A stretch of 64,000 bases of DNA from Terriglobia bacterium (GCA_951813285.1 OX638355.1:4962437-5026436); one strand, 5' to 3'; counted from the stretch's first letter, positions 7,536 through 16,333 are shown. The notes: generated from the sequence alone by a model not told the origin. A program made the numbers and translations.

Positions 7536-8765
7536 TTACTGGACCTGGTGCGGGCAACCCATCCCTTGGTCCAGGTAACGCGCCCAGTCGTTCATCAGGA
7601 GACGCCGGCGCTCGAACAGGTCGGAGCGGGCATAGGCCGCCTCGACACGGTTCCGGACCACATGCGCCAGAGCCGCCTCGATCACCTCCCGGGGGTGGTC
7701 GGTCTCTTCGGCCGCCCAGTCCCGGAAGCTGGACCTGAACCCGTGCGGCACGGCTGCAATCCCCTGCTCGCGGACCAGCCACCGCAGCTCCTTGTCACTG
7801 AGCGGCTTCCCTTGCCCACGGGTGAACACCAGAGGACCGGCTTCTTTGCCCAGGGTCCCTGCCGCCTCGAGAATCTCCAGGGCACGGCCACAAAGCGGCA
7901 CCCGGTGTTGGCGGTTCGCCTTCATCCGACTGGCCGGGACGGTCCATACACCAGCGTCCCGATCGATCTCCATCCACTCGGCCCAGCGCACCTCGCTCCA
8001 CCTGGCCGCCGTCAACACCAGAAACTCGAAGGCCAGCTTGGTCACCTCCGGCACCGTCGCTGCCTGCACCGTCCGGATCGCCACAGCCACCTCCCGATGA
8101 GGCAAGGCCTGCATGTGCTCGGTAACGTCCTGTTGGGGACCCAGAACCGGGCCGATGCGGTCGCAGGGGTTGTCAAGGCGGTACTCCATGGCTACGGCCC
8201 ATTCCAGGACCGCCCGCAGGCGCTGGCGCACCCGCCGGGCGCTCGATGCCTTCCGGTGCCAGATAGGGGTGAGGATGTCAAGCAGATCGGCGCTGGTGAC
8301 CTCGGAGACCGGCATCTTACCGATGCGCGGGAAGGCGTACCGCCTCAGGCTCGCCATCCACTCGCGGTGGTGACGCCGGCCGCGCCAACCGTCCCGCTTC
8401 TGTTCCAGTACACGCGAGGCGGCTTCGGCGAAGGTGGGGATGCCCTCGGCGCGGCGCTTCTCGGCAAGGGGGTCTCCGCCCTCACGGGCGAGCTTGCGGT
8501 TAGCCAGTGCTTTCTCCCTGGCCTCGGCCAGGGAGACCAGAGCAACGCTGCCGAGACCGAGCTCCCGGCGACGGCCACGGACGACGAGGCGTTGAATCCA
8601 ACTGCGGGTTCCGCTGGGCTGGACGAAGAGGTACAATCCGTTTCCATCGGCGTGTCTTCCGGGCGGAGCGGAGCGCAGGAAGGCGGCCGAGAGGGCGTTG
8701 CTGGGGTGGCGGCCGGTGGGCTTGGTTTTAGGTCGGACAGGAGCGAAGTCCGTTACAGTATCCAT
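7536..8765 (-). CDS. Tyrosine recombinase / island integrase (P4-type, DUF4102 N-terminus)
   Basis: The protein has 409 residues from ATG 8765; an in-frame upstream start would cross its promoter. The N-terminal arm-binding domain (DGNGLYLFVQPSGTRSWIQR, then LGLGSVALVSLAEAREKA) is typical of P4-like integrases. A SAM-like core-binding domain follows. The catalytic domain shows the box I Arg in LTAARWSEVRWAEW, HGFRSSFRDWAAE, and AHVVRNRVEAAYARSDLFE with the Tyr nucleophile. All catalytic residues are intact, so it looks functional. Such enzymes usually integrate islands at tRNA or tmRNA genes; no tRNA was seen here. Two degraded relatives lie at 5085-5471 and 6790-7006. Confidence 0.93.
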   Translation of the reverse strand: MDTVTDFAPVRPKTKPTGRHPSNALSAAFLRSAPPGRHADGNGLYLFVQPSGTRSWIQRLVVRGRRRELGLGSVALVSLAEAREKALANRKLAREGGDPLAEKRRAEGIPTFAEAASRVLEQKRDGWRGRRHHREWMASLRRYAFPRIGKMPVSEVTSADLLDILTPIWHRKASSARRVRQRLRAVLEWAVAMEYRLDNPCDRIGPVLGPQQDVTEHMQALPHREVAVAIRTVQAATVPEVTKLAFEFLVLTAARWSEVRWAEWMEIDRDAGVWTVPASRMKANRQHRVPLCGRALEILEAAGTLGKEAGPLVFTRGQGKPLSDKELRWLVREQGIAAVPHGFRSSFRDWAAEETDHPREVIEAALAHVVRNRVEAAYARSDLFERRRLLMNDWARYLDQGMGCPHQVQ

Positions 8766-8800
8766 CCCCCCATTATATGGGGGATGGCAGTGGATTGCAA
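8762..8800 (-). promoter_or_regulatory. Integrase promoter overlapped by a palindromic operator, leaderless geometry
   Basis: On the minus strand a -35 box TTGCAA (8800-8795) is separated by exactly 17 bp from a perfect TATAAT (8777-8772). Six G residues follow, then the integrase ATG at 8765, so transcription would begin at or beside the start codon. A perfect 9-bp palindrome, CCATCCCCC (8762-8770) and GGGGGATGG (8779-8787), brackets the -10 box and the start codon. This is the right place for a repressor or autoregulatory operator. Confidence 0.7.
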
Positions 8801-8805
8801 GGGAT

Positions 8806-9198
8806 GTTGGTAGCACGATAAGCCGCAGCATATATTAGATAAGACACTCATAAATAAGACAGTTATAGACTCTACTGGACGGAGCTAGACATTACTGGAT
8901 TTTGAATGGCCGTTGCGGCGGCGACAGCAGGTAGCCGTGAGTGGCATAGGGTTTTGGCCGAGTCCCCGCTCCATACAATGGGAGGCTTCAACCCGGCGAA
9001 ACAGGGGTGTTCCCGACAAGCCGTCCCCTCGCCCTGCTGGGCGGATCATACGAGAGTGAAACAATCAGAAATCGACCATTCCTTCGCGAGCGTGGTGTCC
9101 CGTCGCGGTTAACCTCAACGCCTTAGTGGCCCTTCGTCTTTCTTCGTGGCCCTTTGTGGATTCCTCTTTTTCTTTTGTTCCAGGCAAATACGGCTCAG
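8806..9198. repeat. Intergenic region with dispersed-repeat fragments
   Basis: 8806-8905 is AT-rich and lies upstream of the integrase promoter. From about 9040 a partial dispersed repeat begins (GCGGATCATACGAGAGTGAA, shared with 1405-1425). It runs into CTTAGTGGCCCTTCGTCTTT and further TTCGTGG-type phased repeats (9105-9180). Counterparts lie at 24325-24400, 36690-36790, 40425-40480 and 54685-54740. No gene was recognised. Confidence 0.65.
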
Positions 9199-10062
9199 TT
9201 ACCGCTCGCCCCACTTCAACTTGCGCCTCAGGATGTCGAAGAAGCTGTTGCCGGGGGATTCGATCAACTCGACCGTGCTGGCGGACTTGCGGACCTGAAT
9301 CCGGTCTTCTCCTTGCAGGTCCAGGCCGGTCTGTCCGTCCACGGTTAGAAATACCGACTCCTGGGTGGCCTTCAGACTCAATTCGATGGAGGCGGAATCG
9401 GGCACCACCAGCGAGCGGAAGGTCAGGGTGTGGGAGGCAATGGGAGTCACCAGCATCGCCCCCAGGGTTGGATAGAGAATGGGGCCGCCGGCGGAAAGGG
9501 TATAGGCGGTCGACCCGGTAGGGGTGCCCACAATCAGGCCGTCGGCCTTGTAGGTGGCCACGAAGTGGCCGTCGATCCGAACGTCGATATCGATAATCCG
9601 CGCCAGTACCGCCTTGGTCAGGACCGCGTCGTTCAGAGCCCGGTAGGCAGCAAAGGGTTGGCCGCTACGAACCACCGCCACGTCGATCATCATTCGACGT
9701 TGAACGGTGGCCTTGCCTTGCAGGATCAGGTCCAGAGCGGGAAACATCTCGTCCAGTGTGATCTCGGTCAAGAACCCCAGGCTGCCGAAGTTTACCGCCA
9801 GAATCGGCACCCGACGGGAGTCCAGGAAACGCGCCACCGACAGCAGCGTCCCGTCCCCCCCCAGGACCACAATCAGGTCGCAGGCGCCGGGGATCTCCGA
9901 CTTGGGCAGCCCCCGCTCATTGACGATAGCCGCGGTTTCCTGCTCCAGGATGCAGCCGACGCCACGGGAGGCAAACCACTTCTGCAAGCGTCCGATGACC
10001 GGGGCCACGGTCTTGAGCTTGGGCTTGGCGATGATTCCGACCTGCTTGATGGTACAGCTCAT
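9199..10062 (-). CDS. nadK: NAD kinase
   Basis: The protein has 287 residues, the usual bacterial length. It contains the diagnostic VVLGGDGTLLSVARF motif, NFGSLGFLTEI, LNDAVLTKAVLARIIDIDV, and the KADGLIVGTPTGSTAYTLSAGGPI signature. The enzyme phosphorylates NAD to NADP with ATP (or polyphosphate) in the cytoplasm. It is a monocistronic minus-strand gene flanked by repeat-rich intergenic DNA on both sides. Confidence 0.97.
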   Translation of the reverse strand: MSCTIKQVGIIAKPKLKTVAPVIGRLQKWFASRGVGCILEQETAAIVNERGLPKSEIPGACDLIVVLGGDGTLLSVARFLDSRRVPILAVNFGSLGFLTEITLDEMFPALDLILQGKATVQRRMMIDVAVVRSGQPFAAYRALNDAVLTKAVLARIIDIDVRIDGHFVATYKADGLIVGTPTGSTAYTLSAGGPILYPTLGAMLVTPIASHTLTFRSLVVPDSASIELSLKATQESVFLTVDGQTGLDLQGEDRIQVRKSASTVELIESPGNSFFDILRRKLKWGER

Positions 10063-10224
10063 CGATCACTCCCGGCCACTGCCATGGCACACCCAAACGC
10101 CCCGGCGAGTTCCCCCCGAACAGGAGTCTAATCATACCGCGAATCCCACCCCTCCATGGCGGCAACTGCAGGTTGCGGGTACAGCGAGCGCGTACTGCAG
10201 TCCGACAGTCATGGAAAAAGCTAT

Positions 10225-10378
10225 CTACGAAGGGGTACGACGAACCACGAATGGACACAAATGAACACCAATAAACTGATTGATGAGCCCTTTGCAAAAT
10301 TCGGCAGCGGGACGTTTCCCTGGAATGGCCACAAAGGGCACAAAAACACAAACTGTGCCTCTTGTGCCTTTTGTGGCT
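10225..10378. repeat. Dispersed repeat (CACAAAA family), left half of a copy split by IS630
   Basis: It begins with phased GAACCACGAATGGACACAAA and continues through GCAAAATTCGGCAGCGGGA and ATGGCCACAAAGGGCACAAA. It is similar to 24405-24480 and, inverted, to 54600-54665. The copy breaks at the TA at 10378-10379, where the insertion sequence begins, and resumes after 11506. Confidence 0.75.
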
Positions 10379-10379
10379 A

Positions 10380-11505
10380 GTGTTGCGTTTTCAAATTGCG
10401 TTGACTTATTAAACAGCCAATGGATCTCCTGAATAAGTCCATTGAAAGGGTCGCGCCTCAGCGTTATAGGACTCGATGAAGGTCATCAGCCGTTGGACCA
10501 GTTCCTGGCGGGACTTGAAGATGCCCCGGCGGATGACCTTGCGAGTGAGGATGCCGAAGAAGATCTCGATCTGATTGAGCCAACTGGCGTGAGTGGGTGT
10601 ATAGACCAGATGGAGTCGCTGTTGCTTGGCCGCCCAGGTGCGGGTTTTCTTGCTCCGGTGAGAAGAAGCGTTATCGACAATGACGTAGAGATCCTGGTCG
10701 CCATAGTCCTTCAGCAATCGACGCAGGAAGCGAATGAAGGTCTCACTGTTATGGCGCCGGATGGATTGGCCCAGAACCTTTCCGCTATGCACTTCCAGGG
10801 CGGCCAGCAAGGAGGCTGTTCCGTTGCGTTTGTATTCGTGGCTGAGCCTCTCGATTCGATGAGGTTTCAGGGGTAAGCGCGGTTGGGTGCGGTCCAGAGC
10901 CTGGATGGAGGTCTTTTCATCCACCGACAGGACCACGGCGTTATCGGGAGGGTCCAGGTACAATCCGACCACAGCCAGCATCTTGGGTTCGAACTCAGGG
11001 TCATTGGAATGCTTCCAGTATCGACAGCGATGGGGTTGAATCGATTCGGCCGCCAACACCGATTGCACCAACGAGGGCCCGACCCCCAGGTGTTTGGCCA
11101 AGGTGCGTACGCTCCAATGAGTCCCTACCGACTGCGGAGGGTCGGTGCAGGCGGTCGCGGCAATGCGGTGGCGGAGAGTGGCGTCATGGAGTCGTTTGCG
11201 GCCCCTCCCGCTCTGATCGGCCAGACCGCTCAGACCGGAGTCGGCGTAACGGCGCCGCCACTTGATGACCACCGGTTTGGAGACTCCCAAGGCCTGCTGG
11301 ATCTGATCGTTACGCTGCCCCTGGGCAGCCAACAGGACAATGCGTGCACGTAACACATCCCGCTGGGCCGAGGTCGGGGAGCGCACCATGGCTTCCAAGG
11401 TCTGGCGTTGTTCGGAATCGATCACGATTGAGGGTGCCCGACGTGCCATGACCACAACATAAGTCAAGAGACACAATAAATCAACTTAATTATTGAACGC
11501 AACAC
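10380..11505 (-). mobile_element. IS630-family insertion sequence, complete
   Basis: The element is about 1,126 bp long. Its outer ends are inverted: TAGTGTTGCGTT at the left (10378-10389) and its reverse complement AACGCAACACTA at the right (11496-11507). Similarity continues imperfectly for about 15 further bases. Each end abuts a TA dinucleotide (10378-10379 and 11506-11507), the duplication expected of IS630/Tc1-mariner elements. It carries one transposase gene on the minus strand. It is inserted in a dispersed intergenic repeat, so no gene was disrupted. Confidence 0.9.
10409..11449 (-). CDS. IS630-family transposase
   Basis: The protein has 346 residues from ATG 11449; an in-frame start at 11476 is also possible. 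The N-terminal helix-turn-helix pair (NDQIQQALGVSKPVVIKWRR) is followed by a DDE domain with Asp in VVLSVDEKTSIQALDR, Asp in LYVIVDNASSHRS, and Glu in HASWLNQIEIFFGIL. The frame is uninterrupted and all three acidic residues are present, so it is probably active. It catalyses cut-and-paste transposition into TA sites. Confidence 0.94.
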   Translation of the reverse strand: MARRAPSIVIDSEQRQTLEAMVRSPTSAQRDVLRARIVLLAAQGQRNDQIQQALGVSKPVVIKWRRRYADSGLSGLADQSGRGRKRLHDATLRHRIAATACTDPPQSVGTHWSVRTLAKHLGVGPSLVQSVLAAESIQPHRCRYWKHSNDPEFEPKMLAVVGLYLDPPDNAVVLSVDEKTSIQALDRTQPRLPLKPHRIERLSHEYKRNGTASLLAALEVHSGKVLGQSIRRHNSETFIRFLRRLLKDYGDQDLYVIVDNASSHRSKKTRTWAAKQQRLHLVYTPTHASWLNQIEIFFGILTRKVIRRGIFKSRQELVQRLMTFIESYNAEARPFQWTYSGDPLAV

Positions 11506-11507
11506 TA

Positions 11508-11700
11508 GACAGCATTTTTCACCAGTTCGCACGCGATCATCGCCGGAGTCAACCTCTCGTGCAGCAGCGTCCCGTCCTGATTATCCTGTGCATCCTATGC
11601 ATCCATGTTCAACAATCAGGCCATGAAGATTTGTTGTTTCAATCTCAAATAATCCGTCCCGTCGTCGCGGAGGGGGTGGCTAACCACTCTCCACTCTCCA
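11508..11700. repeat. Right half of the IS-split repeat plus an ACAGGAT-family copy
   Basis: GACAGCATTTTTCACCAG (11508-11525) continues the repeat cut by the IS. The same junction without an IS is seen, inverted, near 54515-54550. From 11577 to 11665 there is an inverted ACAGGAT-family copy (ATCCTGTGCATCCTATGCATCCA in part, then a CATGAAGATTTGTTGTTTC block), comparable to 25541-25660 and 36786-36905. Confidence 0.7.
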
Positions 11701-11730
11701 CTCTCCACTATCCTCTCTTCACTCAACCCG

Positions 11731-13113
11731 CTACTGCTGTCGACGGGTCGTCAGCCCATACTCCTTGAGCTTCTTCTGCAGTGTCCTCAAACCCATTCCC
11801 AAGAGCTGGGCCGCCCTTTGCCGATTGCCCTGACTGCGCTCCAACGCCTGCAGAACCGCTTGACGCTCGATGGTATCCAGATTCAAGTCCGGGAAACGGG
11901 GAGGCACCGCTTGCGAGGCCGTCGCCGCCGGCTGGCCGATGCGAAGCTCCGGGGGCAGATCGCCCATCCTGAGGGTGTCTCCCTTGGAGAAGACCACCAG
12001 GCTCTCCATCAGGTTTCGCAGCTCACGGACGTTTCCCGGCCAGGAGTGCTGCACCAGCCTGTCCAGCAACTCCGGCTCGAGCCTGGAAATCCGCTTGCGG
12101 TGCTCGGCCGCGAAGACCTCCACAAAGGACCAAGCCAGGCGCGGGATGTCCCCGGTCCGATCTCTGAGAGGAGGCACCCGGAGCGTCACCACCCTGAGGC
12201 GGTAATAGAGATCGGTCCGAAAGCTCCCCTGGCTAAGGGCCTGGGCCAAGTCCCGATTGGTCGCCGCAATGAGGCGAACGTCCAGATTAAGAGGGGCATT
12301 CCCCCCAACTCGCATGATTTCCCGGGTCTCCAGAAACCTCAACAGCTTTACCTGCATCTCCGGCGGCATCTCCCCGATCTCATCCAGGAAAAGCGTTCCC
12401 CGATCGGCCAATTCCAGCTTGCCCAGGCGCCGCTGGCGGGCGCCGGTGAAGGCTCCGGCCTCGTGGCCGAAGAGCTCGCTTTCCAGCAGAGTCGGACTGA
12501 GGGCGGCGCAGTTCAAGGGCAGGAAATTCCGGTCTCTGCGAGGGCTGTTCTCATGGATGGTTTGGGCCACCAGGTCTTTGCCGGAGCCGCTTTCACCCAG
12601 CAGTAGAACGGTGGAGCGGGTGGGCGCTACCGTGGCCAGCTGCTCGAGAAGATCCTGCATGACGGGGGAATCGCCCAATATCCGGGTGGCCCCCACGCCG
12701 TGGCTCCGACCGGACGGGTCAGCCCCCCGGGCGCCGGGCGCCCGGCTCTCCAGAATCTGTCGCACCCGGTCCCTCAACTCGAACAAGTCCAAGGGCTTCA
12801 GGATGTAGTCGTCGGCCCCCAGTCTCATGGCCTCCACCGCGGTCTCCACCGTCCCATGGCCGGTCACCATCAGCACACCGGCCTCCGGATTGACGGACCG
12901 CACCGCCCGCAGCAGATCCATGCCGGTAACCCGAGGCATCTTCAAGTCGGTGATAACCAGGTCGAACTGCTTGAACCGCTCCAGCTGGGCCATGGCTTGC
13001 CGGCTGTCCTCATAGGAATCCACCTGGTAGCCCACTCTCCTCAGCGCGCGCGAGATGGCAGCCAGGCTTTCCCTCTCGTCGTCGATCACCGCAATGTGAT
13101 GCGTTCGATTCAT
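11731..13113 (-). CDS. NtrC-family sigma-54-dependent response regulator
   Basis: The protein has 460 residues from ATG 13113. Its order is a receiver domain (about 1-120; phospho-acceptor in LVITDLKMPRVTG), an AAA+ domain and a C-terminal Fis-type helix. The AAA+ domain has Walker A GESGSGKD, a sigma-54-contacting loop with intact GAFTGA, and Walker B GTLFLDEIGE. The Fis-type helix is QGNRQRAAQLLGMGLRTLQKKL. It activates promoters read by sigma-54 RNA polymerase. Its start overlaps the stop of the upstream glycosyltransferase gene by 4 bp, so the two are co-translated. No cognate histidine kinase is adjacent. Confidence 0.93.
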   Translation of the reverse strand: MNRTHHIAVIDDERESLAAISRALRRVGYQVDSYEDSRQAMAQLERFKQFDLVITDLKMPRVTGMDLLRAVRSVNPEAGVLMVTGHGTVETAVEAMRLGADDYILKPLDLFELRDRVRQILESRAPGARGADPSGRSHGVGATRILGDSPVMQDLLEQLATVAPTRSTVLLLGESGSGKDLVAQTIHENSPRRDRNFLPLNCAALSPTLLESELFGHEAGAFTGARQRRLGKLELADRGTLFLDEIGEMPPEMQVKLLRFLETREIMRVGGNAPLNLDVRLIAATNRDLAQALSQGSFRTDLYYRLRVVTLRVPPLRDRTGDIPRLAWSFVEVFAAEHRKRISRLEPELLDRLVQHSWPGNVRELRNLMESLVVFSKGDTLRMGDLPPELRIGQPAATASQAVPPRFPDLNLDTIERQAVLQALERSQGNRQRAAQLLGMGLRTLQKKLKEYGLTTRRQQ

Positions 13114-14381
13114 TGGGCGAGTTGCGACCTCCGCCGCCAAACACCTCGAATCCCCATCAACGCCAACATCCCCCAAAAAGGATAGTACTGCAACTTCAGA
13201 AAAAACGGGTCGCTCTGCCAGATTCCCAGGACCGACCAGTCGATCAGTACCTCGTAGGACAGGAACGACAGGCCAGACAGCAGCAACCAGGCCGGATTGG
13301 GGAAGAAGCAGAGAAAGGGAACGATCCAGACCAGGTACCAGGGGAAGAGCGTCGGGGAGAAGAGGAGCACGGCGCCGGTCAGCCCATAGAGCTGCCACAG
13401 ACTGCAGGACTCTCGAACCCAGCAGAAACAGAGCACTATCAGAAGCCCGGCCCCCAACAGTCCCTCCACCCAGGCCTGAGCCAGACCCTGCTCGGTCAAC
13501 CAGGAATAGAGGAACCCGTTGAAACGCCAGTGATCGCGATAGAGGCTCAGCCCCTCCACAAGCCGGCTTCCCGCACCCAGGTAGGGCGCCACCATCGCCA
13601 GCAGGAACCCGGCCAGCAACGCCCAGTAGCGGGCCGGCAGCCCCCTGAGGAATGCGGGCGCCAGGATCAGGGGATAGAGCTTGGACAGCATGGCAGCTCC
13701 CAGCAGCCCCACGGCGGCTGCCCTTCTCTCGATCTGCAGCAGATACAGACCCCAAAGCAGCAGACCCACCACCAGCACGTCGTGATGCCCGCTCCAGGCC
13801 ACTTCGATGACCGCCAACGGATTCCAGGCATAGACCAGGACTCGACCCGGCGGCTGGCCGCGCTGTTTCAACAGGACCAGAATGGCTGCCACCAAACCGA
13901 TCTCGACTCCCAGAAAGGCCAGCTTGAACCCGGAAACGGAGCCGAAACCGAGATAGAAGAGAGCGTGGACCATCTGGGCGAAGGGAGGATAAATGGCGGA
14001 GACCTCCTTGTTGTTGACGGAGGTCCAGACAGGGTTTCGATACTCCTCCAGCGCCGGCGACCGCGGGCTGTGCTCATAGGGATTGATCCCCTCCGTCTGC
14101 AAATAGCCTTCCCACAGGTAGCGGTAGACATCGTCGGACAGCGCCGGTTGGGCCGGCAACAGCAGCAGCCGGAAGGCGAGGGCAAAGAGAAGAATGAGAG
14201 GCAGCTTGGCTTTGGAACTGCAGGGCGCCTGCGATGACAGTCGCAGGGAGAGCAGATAGATGAGGAACAGACCCAGGTAAAGGGTCACCAGTTCCGGGAT
14301 TTTCTCCTGGACCGGCGCCAGGTCCGGCAGACGCCGGTAGAGGAACAGCGAGGCCGATCCGCAGGCAAGCAGGGCCCACAA
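13110..14381 (-). CDS. Polytopic membrane glycosyltransferase (GT-C fold, GT87-like)
   Basis: The protein has 423 residues with about ten hydrophobic helices. An acidic pair follows the first helices (QPALSDDVYRYLWEGYLQTEG), which is the lumenal/periplasmic metal- and lipid-phosphate-binding loop of GT-C enzymes. Other supportive segments are NPLAVIEVAWSGHHDVLVV and AMLSKLYPLILAPAFL. Such proteins transfer a sugar from a polyprenyl-phosphate donor; donor and acceptor cannot be read from sequence. It is the first gene of a two-gene minus-strand operon with the sigma-54 regulator and diverges from the GT2 gene at 14700. Confidence 0.75.
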   Translation of the reverse strand: MWALLACGSASLFLYRRLPDLAPVQEKIPELVTLYLGLFLIYLLSLRLSSQAPCSSKAKLPLILLFALAFRLLLLPAQPALSDDVYRYLWEGYLQTEGINPYEHSPRSPALEEYRNPVWTSVNNKEVSAIYPPFAQMVHALFYLGFGSVSGFKLAFLGVEIGLVAAILVLLKQRGQPPGRVLVYAWNPLAVIEVAWSGHHDVLVVGLLLWGLYLLQIERRAAAVGLLGAAMLSKLYPLILAPAFLRGLPARYWALLAGFLLAMVAPYLGAGSRLVEGLSLYRDHWRFNGFLYSWLTEQGLAQAWVEGLLGAGLLIVLCFCWVRESCSLWQLYGLTGAVLLFSPTLFPWYLVWIVPFLCFFPNPAWLLLSGLSFLSYEVLIDWSVLGIWQSDPFFLKLQYYPFWGMLALMGIRGVWRRRSQLAQ

Positions 14382-14699
14382 CGGCCAGCAGGGGCGGGCT
14401 ATGCGCCCGATCCAGTCCCTGAAAACCAGTTGATCTTTGTCGGAGGCAAGAGTATAGTGCGAGGGATTTTGGAGTTTCCTGGTTGCGGCGGCAAACGTAT
14501 CAATTTTCAGAAGTTCACCCTGCGAATCGGTATCCTGCGTCGGCCCAACCTCCCAGCCTGTCGATCCTGGCCAAGCGCAATCGGGAGAACCGAATGAATT
14601 TTTCCCGGCAGCGCCTGCCTCTGAGTCCCCAGGCAGCCCGTGTGGCCGGCGCCTGAGCGTCGTCCCTCCTATCCCGCTAGATTAGGTTGATCCGTCCCC
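14382..14699. other. Divergent intergenic region between two glycosyltransferase genes
   Basis: This 318-bp gap must hold the promoters for the minus-strand GT-C/regulator operon and the plus-strand GT2/peptidase genes. I see no convincing -10/-35 pair, no sigma-54 type GG-N10-GC site I would defend, and no repeat of the dispersed families. Confidence 0.4.
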
Positions 14700-16322
14700 G
14701 TGTTTCGCCTTGAGTATCCTGGACAGAGCCTCATTCGGGAGCTGCAATCTCTCCTGTTTCCCTCGGACCCCTACCGATCCTTTCTGGAGGGGGTGCGCGC
14801 CCAGCATAGCCTGGACCTGTTCGATCTCGCCATCCTGATTCCCTATTTTATCATACTGGGAATCCTGGCAATCTACGGGCTCCACCGCTATCAGCTGGTC
14901 TACCTCTACTTCAGAAACAGGGATCGAAAGCCTCAACTCAAGCAGACACTCACCAAGCTCCCGGTGGTGACCGTTCAGCTTCCCATCTACAACGAGCTGT
15001 TTGTGGTGGAACGGTTGATCGAATCGGTGACCAAGCTGGACTATCCCCTGGATCTGTTGGAGATCCAGGTTCTGGACGATTCCAACGACGAAACCCGATT
15101 CCTGGCCCAGCAGTGCGTGGAACGCTTTCGCCAGGCCGGCTTCGACATCCACTACCTCCATCGACAAGACCGCCAGGGCTACAAGGCCGGGGCCCTGGAA
15201 GCCGGTTTGAAAGTGGCCAAGGGTGAATTCGTGGCCATCTTTGATGCCGATTTCGTGCCCGAGCCCACCTTCCTGCGCAAGACCATCCATTATTTCGCCG
15301 AGCCCAAGGTGGGGATGGTCCAGACCCGATGGGGACACATCAACTCCGAATACAGCCTTCTCACCCGGACCGAAGCCATGATTCTGGACGGTCACTTCGT
15401 GATGGAGCACGGTGGCCGGCACCGTTCGGGGCTCTTCTTCAATTTCAACGGCACGGCCGGGATCTGGAGGCGCGGGGCCATCGAGAACGCGGGCGGGTGG
15501 CAGCACGACACCTTGACCGAGGATACCGATCTGAGCTACCGGGCCCAGCTTCAAGGCTGGAAGTTCATCTACCTCCCCGACGTGGTTTGCCCCGCCGAAC
15601 TGCCGGTTGAAATGAACGCGTTCAAGAGCCAGCAGTTCCGCTGGGCGAAAGGCCTGGTTCAGACAGGGATCAAGTTGCTCCCGACCATCTTCAGGAGTCG
15701 GCTGCCTCTGAGGGTCAAGATCGAAGCCGCCTTCCATTTCTCGGCCAACTGTTCCTACCCCCTGATGGTGATGTTTTCGCTGATCTTCCTGCCCGCCATG
15801 ATCGTACGCTTTTATCAGGGCTGGTTTCAGATGCTCTACATCGACTTGCCGCTCTTCATGCTGGCAACCATGTCGGTTTCGTCCTTTTACGCTCTCTCCC
15901 AGCGCGAGCTGGACGCCAGTGGCTGGGTGCAGAAGGTGAAGTATCTTCCCTTCCTCCTGTCGGTGGGTATCGGCCTGTCGGTGAGCAACTCCCTGGCGGT
16001 TCTGGAGGCTCTCGTCGGCAGAAAGACCGCCTTTCGCAGAACTCCCAAGCACTGCATTGCTTCGACCGGCGACGGCCTGGCCGCCAAACGCAAGTACCGG
16101 GGGAAAATGGGCTTTACTCCCTTCATGGAACTGGCTCTGGGCCTCTATTTCGCCTTCACGGTGTATTTCGCCTGGTCGAGCGGGAACTACTTTACCCTGC
16201 CCTTCCTGATGCTGTTTTTGGTGGGGTATGTCTTCACCGGCTTCATGTCTCTGTTTCAGGCCCCCCTGGCTCGCTTCCTGGACGCCCGGCGAACACCGCT
16301 GCTGCCCAAGACGGCTTCCTGA
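14700..16322 (+). CDS. Processive GT2 glycosyltransferase, cellulose-synthase-like membrane enzyme
   Basis: The protein has 540 residues starting at GTG 14700; the upstream Shine-Dalgarno is weak, so the start is uncertain. An N-terminal membrane helix (FDLAILIPYFIILGILAIYG) is followed by the GT-A catalytic domain with VQLPIYNELFVVERLI, VLDDSNDET, FDADFVPEP, TLTEDTDLSYRAQ and QQFRWAKG. These are the D, DxD, TED and QxxRW motifs of beta-glycan synthases. The C-terminal third holds about five more membrane helices forming the export channel. The product is probably a beta-linked exopolysaccharide or glycolipid. It is followed 11 bp later by the peptidase gene. Confidence 0.88.
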   Translation: MFRLEYPGQSLIRELQSLLFPSDPYRSFLEGVRAQHSLDLFDLAILIPYFIILGILAIYGLHRYQLVYLYFRNRDRKPQLKQTLTKLPVVTVQLPIYNELFVVERLIESVTKLDYPLDLLEIQVLDDSNDETRFLAQQCVERFRQAGFDIHYLHRQDRQGYKAGALEAGLKVAKGEFVAIFDADFVPEPTFLRKTIHYFAEPKVGMVQTRWGHINSEYSLLTRTEAMILDGHFVMEHGGRHRSGLFFNFNGTAGIWRRGAIENAGGWQHDTLTEDTDLSYRAQLQGWKFIYLPDVVCPAELPVEMNAFKSQQFRWAKGLVQTGIKLLPTIFRSRLPLRVKIEAAFHFSANCSYPLMVMFSLIFLPAMIVRFYQGWFQMLYIDLPLFMLATMSVSSFYALSQRELDASGWVQKVKYLPFLLSVGIGLSVSNSLAVLEALVGRKTAFRRTPKHCIASTGDGLAAKRKYRGKMGFTPFMELALGLYFAFTVYFAWSSGNYFTLPFLMLFLVGYVFTGFMSLFQAPLARFLDARRTPLLPKTAS

Positions 16323-16333
16323 CGCAGCTCCAA

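Noticed and set aside
7296-8813. 505-residue plus-strand frame opposite the integrase
   Set aside because: It is the antisense shadow of an intact tyrosine integrase with all catalytic motifs; composition is Pro/Gly/Arg-rich without any family pattern.
11731-13755. 674-residue version of the response regulator
   Set aside because: The first 214 residues are Gly/Arg-rich sequence overlapping the membrane glycosyltransferase gene; the receiver domain starts at ATG 13113.
14682-16052. 456-residue minus-strand frame opposite the GT2 gene
   Set aside because: The plus strand has all GT2 motifs and membrane helices; the minus frame has none.
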